DNA from: a bacterium
GTDB taxonomy: Bacteria > AUK180
Direction: 5' to 3'
DNA: 64,000 nt
Assembly (NCBI GenBank): GCA_023144005.1
Contig: JAGLGN010000034.1
Location: 1 to 64,000, forward strand
Positions 1-6,971 of this stretch are shown one piece after another; position 1 is the stretch's first letter; each line of letters starts with the position of its first letter. The notes beneath the pieces are model-generated. The model saw only the letters and a program-made list of their open reading frames with translations, was not told the origin of the DNA and did no database searches. The position numbers and the translations under genes are program-made.

Positions 1-63
1 CATTCGTTCCTGCCTCTAAAAGCTCTAACGATCGCTCACTCCTTCCGGAACTCTCGGTTGGAC

Positions 64-80
64 GCACGGCTGCGCCGTGC
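64..80. repeat. hairpin in repeat copy 1
   Basis: GCACGGC-TGC-GCCGTGC forms a 7-bp perfect stem with a 3-base loop. The equivalent site in copy 2 (21272-21288) has an A:T pair replaced by C:G while the stem is kept. No T-run follows, so it is not a classical terminator. Confidence 0.7.
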
Positions 81-163
81 TCGAGTGTGGGGGAGAAGCA
101 GAGAAAGGAGAGTAGAAAATAACGATTTTCTGGTTACGGATGCGTTTCTTCTATCCTTCCACA

Positions 164-238
164 ATTGTTCATTGTTCATTTCTTAATTGTTCATTGCCCT
201 TACCAACTTTACACCTCACACCTCACACTTCAGACTGC
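164..238. repeat. degenerate heptamer tandem repeats
   Basis: ATTGTTC occurs in tandem at 164-177 and again near 186. A second array of period 7 runs ACACCTC, ACACCTC, ACACTTC, AGACTGC at 211-238. Arrays with the same period occur in the other two long intergenic regions. Confidence 0.65.
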
Positions 239-285
239 ATTTATCGTTGGAGTTGACTCAAATCCAAATATCCCATTGTCACCTT

Positions 286-323
286 ATTTATGAAACAGTG
301 CACTAGTATACTGATTCATAGAG
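286..323. repeat. 38-bp CTAG-centred palindrome, copy P1
   Basis: An imperfect inverted repeat centred on CTAG at 303-306, with left arm ATTTATGAAACAG and right arm CTGATTCATAGAG. It aligns base for base without gaps to the near-perfect palindrome at 21666-21703, 28 of 38 identical by hand count. It lies just 3' of the alcohol dehydrogenase gene and looks like two terminal inverted repeats back to back. Confidence 0.7.
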
Positions 324-324
324 A

Positions 325-1518
325 TTATAATGAGTTGCACAGGATCTCGGAAATGCCGATGGCATCAAGCTTTTCATTGACATAAAGGGTCTTGCCCTTG
401 CCGCCTTTCAATCGCAGCACATCTTCCGCATATGCGGGGATCATCTCTCTTTTCGCCCCATAGGCCGATAATCCGCCGGAAATTCCTATATCTCCGATCC
501 ATTTTTCAAAGAGGCGTATCCCCTCTTCTATGCTCTTCTCCCTCGGAGTGTCTACATCAACGCCCATTACATTCTCGAAGAAACGAATCAGCTTATCCTC
601 ATTGAAAGGAGAGATATACCTCAGATATGAAGGCATAATAAGCGCTAGTCCCAGGCCATGGGCAATATCCAAATGAGCGCTAAGGGAATGCTCAATGGCA
701 TGCATCACAAAATTACGGTTCCTTCCGGCATTGATAAAACCCGAAAGCGCGAGGGAAGAGGCATAGGACAATATGGATCTCGCTTGCTCATCCTCGGGAT
801 CCTTAATACAGGCGGGAACAGCGGCCATGATATTTTTCACCAATATTTCTGTAAATCCGTCCTGAATGGGATTGTGCTCCTGCGTAAGAAAATAGCTCTC
901 TGTGATATGCGTGATGATATCAACGCCGCCGCAGGCCGTTAGCTCGCCCCCTGCGCTGTATGTCAAGGTGGGGTCAACGACTGAAACATTCGGGAACATA
1001 AGTTCGGAAAACATCGCGGCTTTTAAATGCTCCTCCCAATTCGTAATGACCGAGATCGGGTCGAATTCAGAGCCGGTTGCCGCCAGTGTCGGGATCAGAA
1101 GTGTCGGGATCTTCTTTTCAGGCCGCCTCATAATGGATGGGTCACCCAGGTATACATAGTCCCAAATGGAATGCGAAATATCATCCAGAGATATGCTGAC
1201 CGCTTTTGCAGCATCCATAACGGAACCGCCGCCCAGGCCGATTATAAGATCCGGCGGGTCTTCAGCCATCGCTTCCCTTATTCTGTCGATCGTTGTGGTT
1301 CGGGGATTGGGTTCAATGCCTTTGCATACCGTGTATCGGCGGTCAAGGCTTTCAAGCTGGTCCGTCAATGTCTCCAAGTAGCCGTTCTTTACCACCGAAT
1401 CACCACCTATGAGGATGGCGGCATATTTTCCCATCGGCTTCAAAACGCTTTTCATTTGGGAGAAAGTTCCGACTCCGAATACATATTTTACGGGGTTGTA
1501 GAGAGTGAACTTCTGCAT
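325..1518 (-). CDS. iron-containing alcohol dehydrogenase (butanol dehydrogenase type)
   Basis: A group III metal-dependent alcohol dehydrogenase of 397 residues, the normal family length. The NAD(P)-binding motif GGGSVMDAAK is at about 96-105. The metal ligands expected for the family are all present: Asp and His in GGVDIITHITE, His in MHAIEHSLSAH and His in DIAHGLGLA. The HAIEHSLSA block is typical of the BdhA/YqhD branch, which reduces aldehydes with NAD(P)H. The start is set by AAGGAGTAAT directly before ATG. It is the last gene of the alaS-to-ADH operon and its stop falls just beside palindrome P1. Exact substrate cannot be told. Confidence 0.9.
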   Translation of the reverse strand: MQKFTLYNPVKYVFGVGTFSQMKSVLKPMGKYAAILIGGDSVVKNGYLETLTDQLESLDRRYTVCKGIEPNPRTTTIDRIREAMAEDPPDLIIGLGGGSVMDAAKAVSISLDDISHSIWDYVYLGDPSIMRRPEKKIPTLLIPTLAATGSEFDPISVITNWEEHLKAAMFSELMFPNVSVVDPTLTYSAGGELTACGGVDIITHITESYFLTQEHNPIQDGFTEILVKNIMAAVPACIKDPEDEQARSILSYASSLALSGFINAGRNRNFVMHAIEHSLSAHLDIAHGLGLALIMPSYLRYISPFNEDKLIRFFENVMGVDVDTPREKSIEEGIRLFEKWIGDIGISGGLSAYGAKREMIPAYAEDVLRLKGGKGKTLYVNEKLDAIGISEILCNSL

Positions 1519-1519
1519 A

Positions 1520-2128
1520 TTACTCCTTCGTGCTTTCGAGTATCCTCAGGTAAGTGATGGCCCTGTTCACATTTCCTATGTGAGCCGGCTGGCCGCGGGC
1601 ATGGTCAATATATAGCTTCCAGGCCTCAGTTGCACCGGCATCATGGGATTTATGAAGTACCAAAGCCCTATTGTAGAGGGCTCTCAGATTTTCAGGTTCC
1701 TGTGACAGCACCCAGTCGATATGCTTTAATCCTTTTTCGAAATCCTGTGTCTTCGCTAATACCAGCCCGAGATTCATATGGGCCTTTATATAGCCCTCTT
1801 TTTGATTTATAGCGATGGAATACTCCCGTATCGCTAGAGTAAATCTGTATGTCTGATCATATATCAGTCCGAGATTGAAGTGCACTTGAGGAAGTTCGTA
1901 TTCCTTCTCCAGCGCCTTTTTATAATGCTCCTCAGCGATATCCAGGCGATGGGCCTTGAAATACCGGTTTCCGGTGGATACCAGCTCGTCTATTGAAGAT
2001 GAGCTCTCCATTAATCTGATCGCCTGATACTCATCCTCCGCTTTCTGCTTATCCTCTTTGGGGACACAGGCTGTTAGAGTAATGAGAAACAGGATGAGCA
2101 GTAAGGAATAACTATTTGAATTTCTCAT
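1520..2128 (-). CDS. TPR-repeat lipoprotein
   Basis: About 202 residues. The start used here gives a short positively charged N-terminus, a hydrophobic stretch and lipobox LTAC, so export and lipidation are expected. The rest is a run of TPR-type helical hairpins (for example HFNLGLIYDQTYRFTLAIREY and HMNLGLVLAKTQDFEKGLKHI in part), a protein-protein interaction scaffold. A longer in-frame GTG start at 2173 would add 15 residues ahead of the signal peptide and overlap coaD by 62 bases; I prefer the shorter form, though neither has a strong ribosome binding site. It overlaps the end of coaD by 17 bases. Partner unknown. Confidence 0.75.
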   Translation of the reverse strand: MRNSNSYSLLLILFLITLTACVPKEDKQKAEDEYQAIRLMESSSSIDELVSTGNRYFKAHRLDIAEEHYKKALEKEYELPQVHFNLGLIYDQTYRFTLAIREYSIAINQKEGYIKAHMNLGLVLAKTQDFEKGLKHIDWVLSQEPENLRALYNRALVLHKSHDAGATEAWKLYIDHARGQPAHIGNVNRAITYLRILESTKE

Positions 2129-2597
2129 ATAAGATCGCCGCGGTTTCCTTATTGACCAGTCCCTTGAGTTCACCCTTGAATTTGGCGATCTCTCTTACTA
2201 TTGAAGAGGAAATAAAGGAAAGTTCCATCGCGGGAACAAGATATATCGCCTCAAAATCACAATATAGGTTTCGATTGGTCAGAGACATCTGAAATTCATA
2301 TTCAAAATCCGAGAGCATTCTCATGCCGCGCATGATGAGGTTGACCTCTTTTTCTTTGAGGTAATCCACAAGTAATCCTTCGAAAGTATCAATCGTTACG
2401 GCCTCACTATCCTGAAAATAGCTCTTGATGACCTTGATCCTTTCTTCCGGATCCAAGAGGAGGTCCTTCTGCGGATTTTTCAGAACAGCTATGATAACAT
2501 GGTCGAACATCTTCAATGCCCTGTCCACAAGGTCCTTATGTCCTAAAGTGAAAGGATCGAAACTGCCCGGATAAACAATAACCTTTTTATTTTTCAT
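2112..2597 (-). CDS. coaD: phosphopantetheine adenylyltransferase
   Basis: CoaD transfers AMP from ATP to 4'-phosphopantetheine to give dephospho-CoA, the penultimate step of CoA synthesis. The 161-residue length is typical. The nucleotidyltransferase signature is intact: YPGSFDPFTLGH at 9-20, carrying the T/HxGH site, and the C-terminal ISSSIVRE that binds ATP phosphates. It overlaps rsmD by 11 bases; the recG-rsmD-coaD order is a widely conserved arrangement. Confidence 0.96.
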   Translation of the reverse strand: MKNKKVIVYPGSFDPFTLGHKDLVDRALKMFDHVIIAVLKNPQKDLLLDPEERIKVIKSYFQDSEAVTIDTFEGLLVDYLKEKEVNLIMRGMRMLSDFEYEFQMSLTNRNLYCDFEAIYLVPAMELSFISSSIVREIAKFKGELKGLVNKETAAILYEKFK

Positions 2598-3111
2598 CTT
2601 TCCTCGCTACAATAATGGATACCTTCCCATACCTTTTGTTACTAATACTATATTGAAATCGGGAGCCGTTGTCAACCGGGAGTTCCCAGATCAAGGTGCC
2701 CCTGAAATTCTCTTCCATGCCGGAAATGAGCTCATCCATTCTTTTGAAGCCGAAGGGAGGGTCGAGGTAAATAATATCGTTCTCTTTTGTAAATTCACCC
2801 ATCATGTCAAGGGCGGATCGCTTTGTGATCTGATATTTCTCCGAAGGTATCTGCATCTGCGTCACATCGGCCTTGATCTGCTCCAGATTTCTGCGGTCGA
2901 TATCAATAAATACCGCAGTATCAATATTTCTGGAAATGGCTTCAATGCCCATTATTCCCGAGCCGGCGAACATATCGACCCAACGGAAACCGGAAAGGTC
3001 ATTCCCGATCATATTGAAAACCGCCTGTCGTATCTTTGACTGTGTCGGCCGTACATTATTCTTTGGAGAAGGGATTATCCTCCCTTTTAAGGAACCACCG
3101 GTCACCCTCAT
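2587..3111 (-). CDS. rsmD: 16S rRNA (guanine-966-N2)-methyltransferase RsmD
   Basis: A Rossmann-fold SAM-dependent methyltransferase of 174 residues. It starts MRVTGGSLKGRII, the usual RsmD N-terminus, followed by the SAM-binding block VDMFAGSGIMGIEA at about 46-59 and the catalytic YLDPPFG motif of N6/N2 methyltransferases. It acts on the 30S subunit during assembly. The start overlaps the recG stop by 4 bases (ATGA-type coupling), and the gene sits between recG and coaD as in many bacteria. Confidence 0.95.
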   Translation of the reverse strand: MRVTGGSLKGRIIPSPKNNVRPTQSKIRQAVFNMIGNDLSGFRWVDMFAGSGIMGIEAISRNIDTAVFIDIDRRNLEQIKADVTQMQIPSEKYQITKRSALDMMGEFTKENDIIYLDPPFGFKRMDELISGMEENFRGTLIWELPVDNGSRFQYSISNKRYGKVSIIVARKDEK

Positions 3112-5183
3112 AATATCTCCGAGTATTTCATCTTCTGCTCGTAATATTCCTTTACCAGACGGTTCAGGTCTTTCAATTCCTCAGCATCCTCATCATAGAT
3201 CTTCCGGATGGAGGAGATCATTTTTCGGGCTGTTTCGACCAGCTGGCGGTCTCGAAAGACATTGAATAGCTTGAAGGGAGGAACGCCGGATTGAGCGGTG
3301 CCCATGATCTCTCCGGGGCCGCGTAACTTGAAGTCCTTTTGAGAGATGTCAAAACCGTCTGAATATTTTACCATCACATTCAACCGTTCATTGATGGGAA
3401 CTTCCGTATAAAGAACACATTTGGATGCCGCGGCGCCTCTGCCGACCCGGCCGCGAAGCTGGTGAAGCTGGGAAAGGCCGAATCGCTCAGCGTTCATCAC
3501 CACCATCAAGGATGCCTCAGGGACATCTATTCCAACCTCAATGACTGTCGTAGAGACCAGAACAGAAAGATCTCCATAGGCAAAACTATCCATTATATCT
3601 ATCTTTTCGGATGATTTCATCCTGCCGTGTAATAGTCCCACACATTTTTCGCCGAAAAGTTCGACCAGCGCGTCATATCCGTTCTGAGCGCTCAGCAGAT
3701 CGACTTTTTCTGTTTCTTCAATAAGCGGAAATACAACAAAAACCTTTTCCCCCCTTCCTATATGCTCCTTTATGAGAGAAAGCAAGGCATCCTGATCCCG
3801 GAAAATGGTCAGAGTTTTTATTTTCTTTCTTCCGCCGGGAAGTTTATCAATAATAGAGAAATCCATATCTCCGTAGAGTGTAAGGGCGAGTGATCTCGGG
3901 ATCGGCGTGGCGCTCATTACCAGCACATCGGGACGCACCCCTTTGCCGATCATCTCCATTCTCTGCTCAACTCCGAAACGGTGCTGCTCATCAATGACCA
4001 CGAATCCCAACTTCTTGAATTCGATATTTGATTGAAAGAGCGCATGCGTACCGACAATGATATCAAACTCCCCTTCAGCTATCTTTCTCGTGGTCTCGTT
4101 ATATTCTTTCTTCTTCATTTTCGAGTAGATCAGTCCAAGATTAATGCCTAATCCTCTTATAAAGTTCAGTATTTTTACATAGTGTTGTTGGGCTAATACT
4201 TCAGTAGGCACCATCATCGCACATTGATAACCGTTTGCGACAGCATTTATCATTGCGATTAGGGAAACGACCGTTTTTCCACTTCCGACATCACCCTGCA
4301 GAAGACGGTTCATCGGTTCTTTCTTTTCCATATCCGCAAGTATTTCTTTAAGTGCATTTGCCTGAGCATCGGTCAATTCCCAGGGTAGGTTCGCATAGAT
4401 CTTATCCAATGCAGAAGCGTCAATCTTGAAGGCAATACCCTTTTTCCTTTTCACCGCCAGCTTCTTTCTTCCCCAAAAATACTGCAGGAGAAAGACCTCA
4501 TCCAGGATCAAGCGTCTCTGATAAGCAGTGGAAAAGGCCGATACCATGGAGAATTCCTCATCGTGCTTCGGGAAATGCATTCTTATCAGCGCATAATTGA
4601 TCCGCGGAAGCCCGAACTCCTCTCTGATCTTCTCCGGAATGGGGTCCATCAGCTTATCCTTGGCAAATGTGAGGCAATTATAGACGATGTTCCTCATCCG
4701 ATTCTGCGACATCCCCTCGGTAAGCGGGTACACGGGGACGATCCTGCCGTGATTTATGGATGATTCCGAACCGACCTTCTCCCAATCGGGATTATTAAAG
4801 AACAGCCGGCCGTAATTGAATTCGACCTTACCGGATATCAAGAGCTCATCATCATTTTTTAAGACCTTCGTAATGTATTTTTGATTGAAAAAAACCAGCG
4901 GCATCCTTCCCGTATCATCACCAACGATGACATCGATCCTTAAAGGCCCCCTGGTCCTATGCGCTATGATCTCTATGATCCTTGCCTTGATCGTGTATTC
5001 GCCTGTATTCAGCTGCCCGATATGGACCACTTCCCTTCTATCTTCATAATCTCGGGGGAAAAATGTCAGAAGTTCCTTGACGCTCTCAATATTTTTTCGT
5101 CTCAGGAGTTTTTTATTATGGGGGCCTATTCCCTTGACATACTGCAGATCAAAGTCTTTCAGTTGCGGGTCTAGAAGGAACAT
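3108..5183 (-). CDS. recG: ATP-dependent DNA helicase RecG
   Basis: Superfamily 2 helicase that regresses stalled forks and processes Holliday junctions. At 691 residues it is normal length. The N-terminal wedge/OB region spans about 20-170 and includes LLTFFPRDYEDRR. Walker A GDVGSGKT lies near 300, the DEQH box in VVIDEQHRFG near 400, and the C-terminal helicase lobe includes STTVIEVGIDVPEA and QLRGRVGRG. All helicase motifs appear intact. One base separates its start from the stop of the upstream unknown gene. Confidence 0.97.
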   Translation of the reverse strand: MFLLDPQLKDFDLQYVKGIGPHNKKLLRRKNIESVKELLTFFPRDYEDRREVVHIGQLNTGEYTIKARIIEIIAHRTRGPLRIDVIVGDDTGRMPLVFFNQKYITKVLKNDDELLISGKVEFNYGRLFFNNPDWEKVGSESSINHGRIVPVYPLTEGMSQNRMRNIVYNCLTFAKDKLMDPIPEKIREEFGLPRINYALIRMHFPKHDEEFSMVSAFSTAYQRRLILDEVFLLQYFWGRKKLAVKRKKGIAFKIDASALDKIYANLPWELTDAQANALKEILADMEKKEPMNRLLQGDVGSGKTVVSLIAMINAVANGYQCAMMVPTEVLAQQHYVKILNFIRGLGINLGLIYSKMKKKEYNETTRKIAEGEFDIIVGTHALFQSNIEFKKLGFVVIDEQHRFGVEQRMEMIGKGVRPDVLVMSATPIPRSLALTLYGDMDFSIIDKLPGGRKKIKTLTIFRDQDALLSLIKEHIGRGEKVFVVFPLIEETEKVDLLSAQNGYDALVELFGEKCVGLLHGRMKSSEKIDIMDSFAYGDLSVLVSTTVIEVGIDVPEASLMVVMNAERFGLSQLHQLRGRVGRGAAASKCVLYTEVPINERLNVMVKYSDGFDISQKDFKLRGPGEIMGTAQSGVPPFKLFNVFRDRQLVETARKMISSIRKIYDEDAEELKDLNRLVKEYYEQKMKYSEIL

Positions 5184-5184
5184 G

Positions 5185-5619
5185 CTACATTATATAACCT
5201 TCGCTGCCAAGGTCATAATCATCGAAATAATCATCAAAATATTCATAAATTCCACCGAGAAGAAGATGGTCTTCTCCGACAAAGATCGGCAAGCCATGGT
5301 CCAGAGAGATTATTATCCCGTCAACAAGGTCGATCTTCTCCTTCCTTCCGGAAGAGAACAATAAATATACATCACTGTCTGATATGTTCAATTGTCTCAG
5401 CGGCTCCAGATATCTATTTTTCTTCAATAGATGGAAAATATCATTCCGCCTGGAAGATTTTCCGATTATCGAACGAATTACTTTGACCTGATCGATCGAA
5501 AGCTCGATGGGTTTTAGGATCTTACTCCCGCTTTCCGCCTTCATAACAAGATAATTCTCTCCATTATCGGTGGTTAAGATCTCGGAATACCTTATCCTTT
5601 TAAATTTTGTCCTATCCAT
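5185..5619 (-). CDS. protein of unknown function
   Basis: 144 residues that I do not recognise. No signal peptide or membrane segment is visible. The first two-thirds are mixed alpha/beta with the charged segment IGKSSRRNDIFHLLKKNRY, and the C-terminus is strongly acidic (EYFDDYFDDYDLGSEG). It overlaps the end of the upstream TPR lipoprotein by 28 bases and is followed one base later by recG, so it is translated within the alaS operon and is very likely real. A small cytoplasmic adaptor is possible, but the sequence does not show what it does. Confidence 0.65.
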   Translation of the reverse strand: MDRTKFKRIRYSEILTTDNGENYLVMKAESGSKILKPIELSIDQVKVIRSIIGKSSRRNDIFHLLKKNRYLEPLRQLNISDSDVYLLFSSGRKEKIDLVDGIIISLDHGLPIFVGEDHLLLGGIYEYFDDYFDDYDLGSEGYIM

Positions 5620-6971
5620 TTCTTTATCTCTTTATCCCGACTATGCTTCAAGAGCATATCTATGATCGCGTCCCCATCTTTGATGTCACCCTTGCGAATT
5701 CCAGTAAGTATCCCTTGAAAGAAGCCGAGCGTCATTATGGAATGATCCTTTTTCTCCGCCTCTAAGAAGCGTTCCAAGGCACCTTTAATATTGTTCTGAT
5801 TCAGCCGTGAAAGCCCTCTGTAGAAGCATGAACGGCTTAAAACGATATTATCCTCGCTCGCCACCGCCGCCTTTGAAAGATATTGCTCGGCTTTTTCAAA
5901 ATTTCCGGCTTTTACCAGCAGGATACCAAGATTCAGATCGGCGTGAACACCTGGGTTCTCAATTGACCTGTACATCTTTTCAGCACTCTCGCCGTCACCT
6001 TTTACATAATGATAGACATTGGCCTTTTCAAGATCGGACTTACTGATACTCAATAGGCGGTCACCCCATTGATAAAGCAGTTTCTCAACATTCAGATCCT
6101 TTTCAAGGCCCTTTTGTATCCAGTATCTGAACATCTCAAATCGCCCGGCGTCAAACATATCCACAGCCATTTTAAAGGTGTTATAGCCATCTGCGGAAAA
6201 CTTCAATAACTCAAGATTATCTCCGATCTCCTCAAGTGACATATACTTAAAATATTTCCACTTTGCCTCTTCCATATCGCCAAGGACAAATGCCTGGAAA
6301 TACTGTACTTTCGCATCCTCTATCCTATTGGTTTTCTCATATACTATGCCGAGATTGTACCGTATCAAAAAATCATCCTTCAGTGGAAGCGCCTTCTTCA
6401 GATATTCTTCGGCCTGCGCCCATTTCTCTGCTTCCATAAGCATTGTCCCGTAAAGGTTATAGAGATTCAGCATACCTTTCTCTTCAATATTGCCGGGGAA
6501 TAACTCTATTGCCATTCGGGCTTTTTCCATGGCTTTTTCTACTCCATGCACTGTTTTTGTTGCCCTTATGAAGTAGAAGAAGGCATTGCCCTCCTTAAAG
6601 GTAGGGTTTGTCTGAACTATTATTTCCAGAAAGGGCAGCGCCTTATCGTGAAAACCGCCATTGAATTCCCAAAGGGCCTTCATATACAGTTTTACAAGAT
6701 TATCTGTCTGCTGGGGAACAATGATGCGTTTAAAGGCCTCTTTTGCCTTGGTATATTCCTCCAATTTAAAATAGCACTCACCGATCATATAATCGGCGGA
6801 ATTCTCTCTTGAGGGCGTATCTTCTCTCACCTTCGTAAAATATTTTATTGCGCTCTTATATTTTCCCGCTTCATAATAGCGCGTGGCCTTTTCCCAGTCA
6901 CTCGTTTTACTGCATCCTGCGATCAAGATGAGAACGGTAAGCAATAACAAAATTCGTGTCTTCAACATCAT
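5592..6971 (-). CDS. TPR-repeat lipoprotein (large)
   Basis: 459 residues. The N-terminus MLKTRILLLLTVLILIAGC is a lipoprotein signal peptide with lipobox IAGC. It is followed by TPR-like units over most of the length, beginning with ATRYYEAGKYKSAIKYF; later units include RYNLGIVYEKTNRIEDAKV and ADLNLGILLVKAGNFEKAE. It probably faces the periplasm as a scaffold. ATGATG at the start overlaps the alaS stop, so translation is coupled. It resembles the smaller TPR lipoprotein in the same operon in layout but is more than twice as long. Confidence 0.8.
   Translation of the reverse strand: MMLKTRILLLLTVLILIAGCSKTSDWEKATRYYEAGKYKSAIKYFTKVREDTPSRENSADYMIGECYFKLEEYTKAKEAFKRIIVPQQTDNLVKLYMKALWEFNGGFHDKALPFLEIIVQTNPTFKEGNAFFYFIRATKTVHGVEKAMEKARMAIELFPGNIEEKGMLNLYNLYGTMLMEAEKWAQAEEYLKKALPLKDDFLIRYNLGIVYEKTNRIEDAKVQYFQAFVLGDMEEAKWKYFKYMSLEEIGDNLELLKFSADGYNTFKMAVDMFDAGRFEMFRYWIQKGLEKDLNVEKLLYQWGDRLLSISKSDLEKANVYHYVKGDGESAEKMYRSIENPGVHADLNLGILLVKAGNFEKAEQYLSKAAVASEDNIVLSRSCFYRGLSRLNQNNIKGALERFLEAEKKDHSIMTLGFFQGILTGIRKGDIKDGDAIIDMLLKHSRDKEIKKWIGQNLKG

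Larger units (their letters stand above)
1..306 (-). repeat. interspersed non-coding repeat, copy 1 (cut by window start)
   Basis: No gene is visible here. Read on the minus strand from 306 down to 1, the stretch aligns, with gaps, to 21080-21353 on the plus strand. Both begin at CTAG, then a TGATCCATAAA-like terminal arm, then share TTTGAGTCAA.TCCAACGATA (about 225-305 here), a hairpin rich in C and G, and GGCAGGAA.GAATG at the far end (position 1 here). Heptamer-period repeats lie at 164-198 and 211-238. The element continues off the window. It is probably a MITE-like or other non-autonomous mobile repeat; no transposase is seen. Confidence 0.75.

Noticed and set aside
1027-1557. Plus-strand open frame of 176 codons opposite the alcohol dehydrogenase
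   Set aside because: Antisense shadow of a well-conserved gene, low-complexity composition, no ribosome binding site. The same applies to the other open frames opposite genes, for example 47702-48295 and 61864-62364.
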